In this document: piece by piece, positions 63,701-64,000 of the stretch | How positions within the stretch are numbered: the stretch's first letter is position 1 | Layout of the letters: every line of letters begins with the position of its first letter | Origin: Nocardia vulneris | Lineage (GTDB): Bacteria; Actinomycetota; Actinomycetes; Mycobacteriales; Mycobacteriaceae | DNA length: 64,000 bases | Assembly: GCF_001613425.1 (NCBI RefSeq) | Contig: NZ_BDCI01000043.1 | Location: 62,001-126,000, forward strand | Direction: 5' to 3' | Program-made: the position numbers and the translations under genes | Notes under the pieces: model-generated | What the model was told of the DNA's origin: nothing | Database searches by the model: none | Seen by the model: the letters and a program-made list of their open reading frames with translations, nothing else

Positions 63701-64000
63701 ATGAGCGCACCTGTCCTGGGTAAGTCTTACGACCGGCCGGCCAGCCTGGATTCGCCGCGCTCGCCCCGCGCCCGCTCGAAGAACAACTTCGAGATGTACG
63801 CCTGGGTGTTCATGCGCTTCTCCGGCCTGCTGCTGATCGTCCTCGTGCTCGGCCACATGACGATCATGCTGCTGCTCGACGGCGGCGTGAAGCGGCTCAA
63901 CTTCGGTTTCGTCGCCGGCCGCTGGGCCAGCCCGTTCTGGCAGATCTGGGACCTGACCATGCTCTGGCTCGCCCAGCTGCACGGCGGTAACGGCCTGCGC
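63701..64000 (+). CDS. sdhD: Succinate dehydrogenase membrane anchor subunit (3' end cut)
   Basis: The first 100 residues of the second membrane anchor. The soluble N-terminus SLDSPRSPRARSKNNFEMYA leads into a first span with RFSGLLLIVLVLGHMTIML (His as likely heme or quinone ligand). The start is one base after the sdhC stop, so the sdh operon continues, presumably with sdhA and sdhB beyond the window. Confidence 0.92.
   Translation, partial: MSAPVLGKSYDRPASLDSPRSPRARSKNNFEMYAWVFMRFSGLLLIVLVLGHMTIMLLLDGGVKRLNFGFVAGRWASPFWQIWDLTMLWLAQLHGGNGLR

Overview
This is high-GC actinobacterial DNA. The gene order lat-lrpA-pcd, lhr-nei, glpD, lpdA, amiA/amiB, deoD-pmmB, upp, add-deoA-cdd-sdhCD follows, from memory, the Mycobacterium tuberculosis Rv3290c-Rv3317 block. 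Many accessory genes interrupt it. With the ESX-type secretion genes, the hydroxysqualene-oxidoreductase-like gene and the many small secreted proteins, the best guess is Nocardia or a close relative in the Mycobacteriales. Both edges cut genes: a Ser/Thr kinase on the left and sdhD on the right.

Layout. 1-5 kb: two tandem Ser/Thr kinases, a DUF1707 membrane protein and a membrane-anchored amidohydrolase. 5-8.6 kb: lysine catabolism (lat, lrpA, pcd). 8.7-14.2 kb: a translationally coupled thioesterase / HxxxDG acyltransferase-like / cytochrome P450 operon beside a 14-TM-type MFS exporter. 14.5-19.2 kb: initiator tRNA-Met with a strong terminator, a broken DUF4185 secreted-protein gene, two tandem paralogous small genes, a DUF2283 gene, a LuxR-type regulator and a small membrane protein. 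19.3-27.8 kb: a fused indolepyruvate ferredoxin oxidoreductase, a secreted lipase, a patatin-SDR pair with a divergent TetR gene, and a histidine-phosphatase-like protein. 28-33.5 kb: Lhr helicase and a Nei-type DNA glycosylase. 34-43.4 kb: an HpnE-like oxidoreductase with a coupled TetR gene, a two-component system, divergent glpD and glpK, small secreted proteins and a PLP aminotransferase. 43.5-51.4 kb: two proline-rich cell-envelope proteins, lpdA, a gamma-glutamylcyclotransferase-like gene, the two M20 amidohydrolases and an enoyl-CoA hydratase. 51.5-52 kb: a non-coding block with an 88-bp tandem repeat and a long palindrome. 52-64 kb: nucleoside salvage (deoD, pmmB, upp, add, deoA, cdd), interrupted at 55.3-57.5 kb by a compact operon of a type VII secretion-associated protein, an NlpC/P60 hydrolase, a small basic protein, a 27-codon mini-ORF and a YbaB/EbfC protein; then the start of the sdh operon.

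How genes work together. Lat converts the epsilon-amino group of lysine and Pcd oxidises the resulting piperideine-6-carboxylate to 2-aminoadipate; LrpA lies between them as the likely regulator. GlpK and GlpD form a glycerol uptake/oxidation pair. DeoD, DeoA, Upp, Add, Cdd and PmmB form a nucleoside and pentose-phosphate salvage set. The least explained parts are the 8.7-12.1 kb operon, the ESX/P60 module with its mini-ORF, the 88-bp repeat block, and several clean palindromes placed just upstream of regulated-looking genes.
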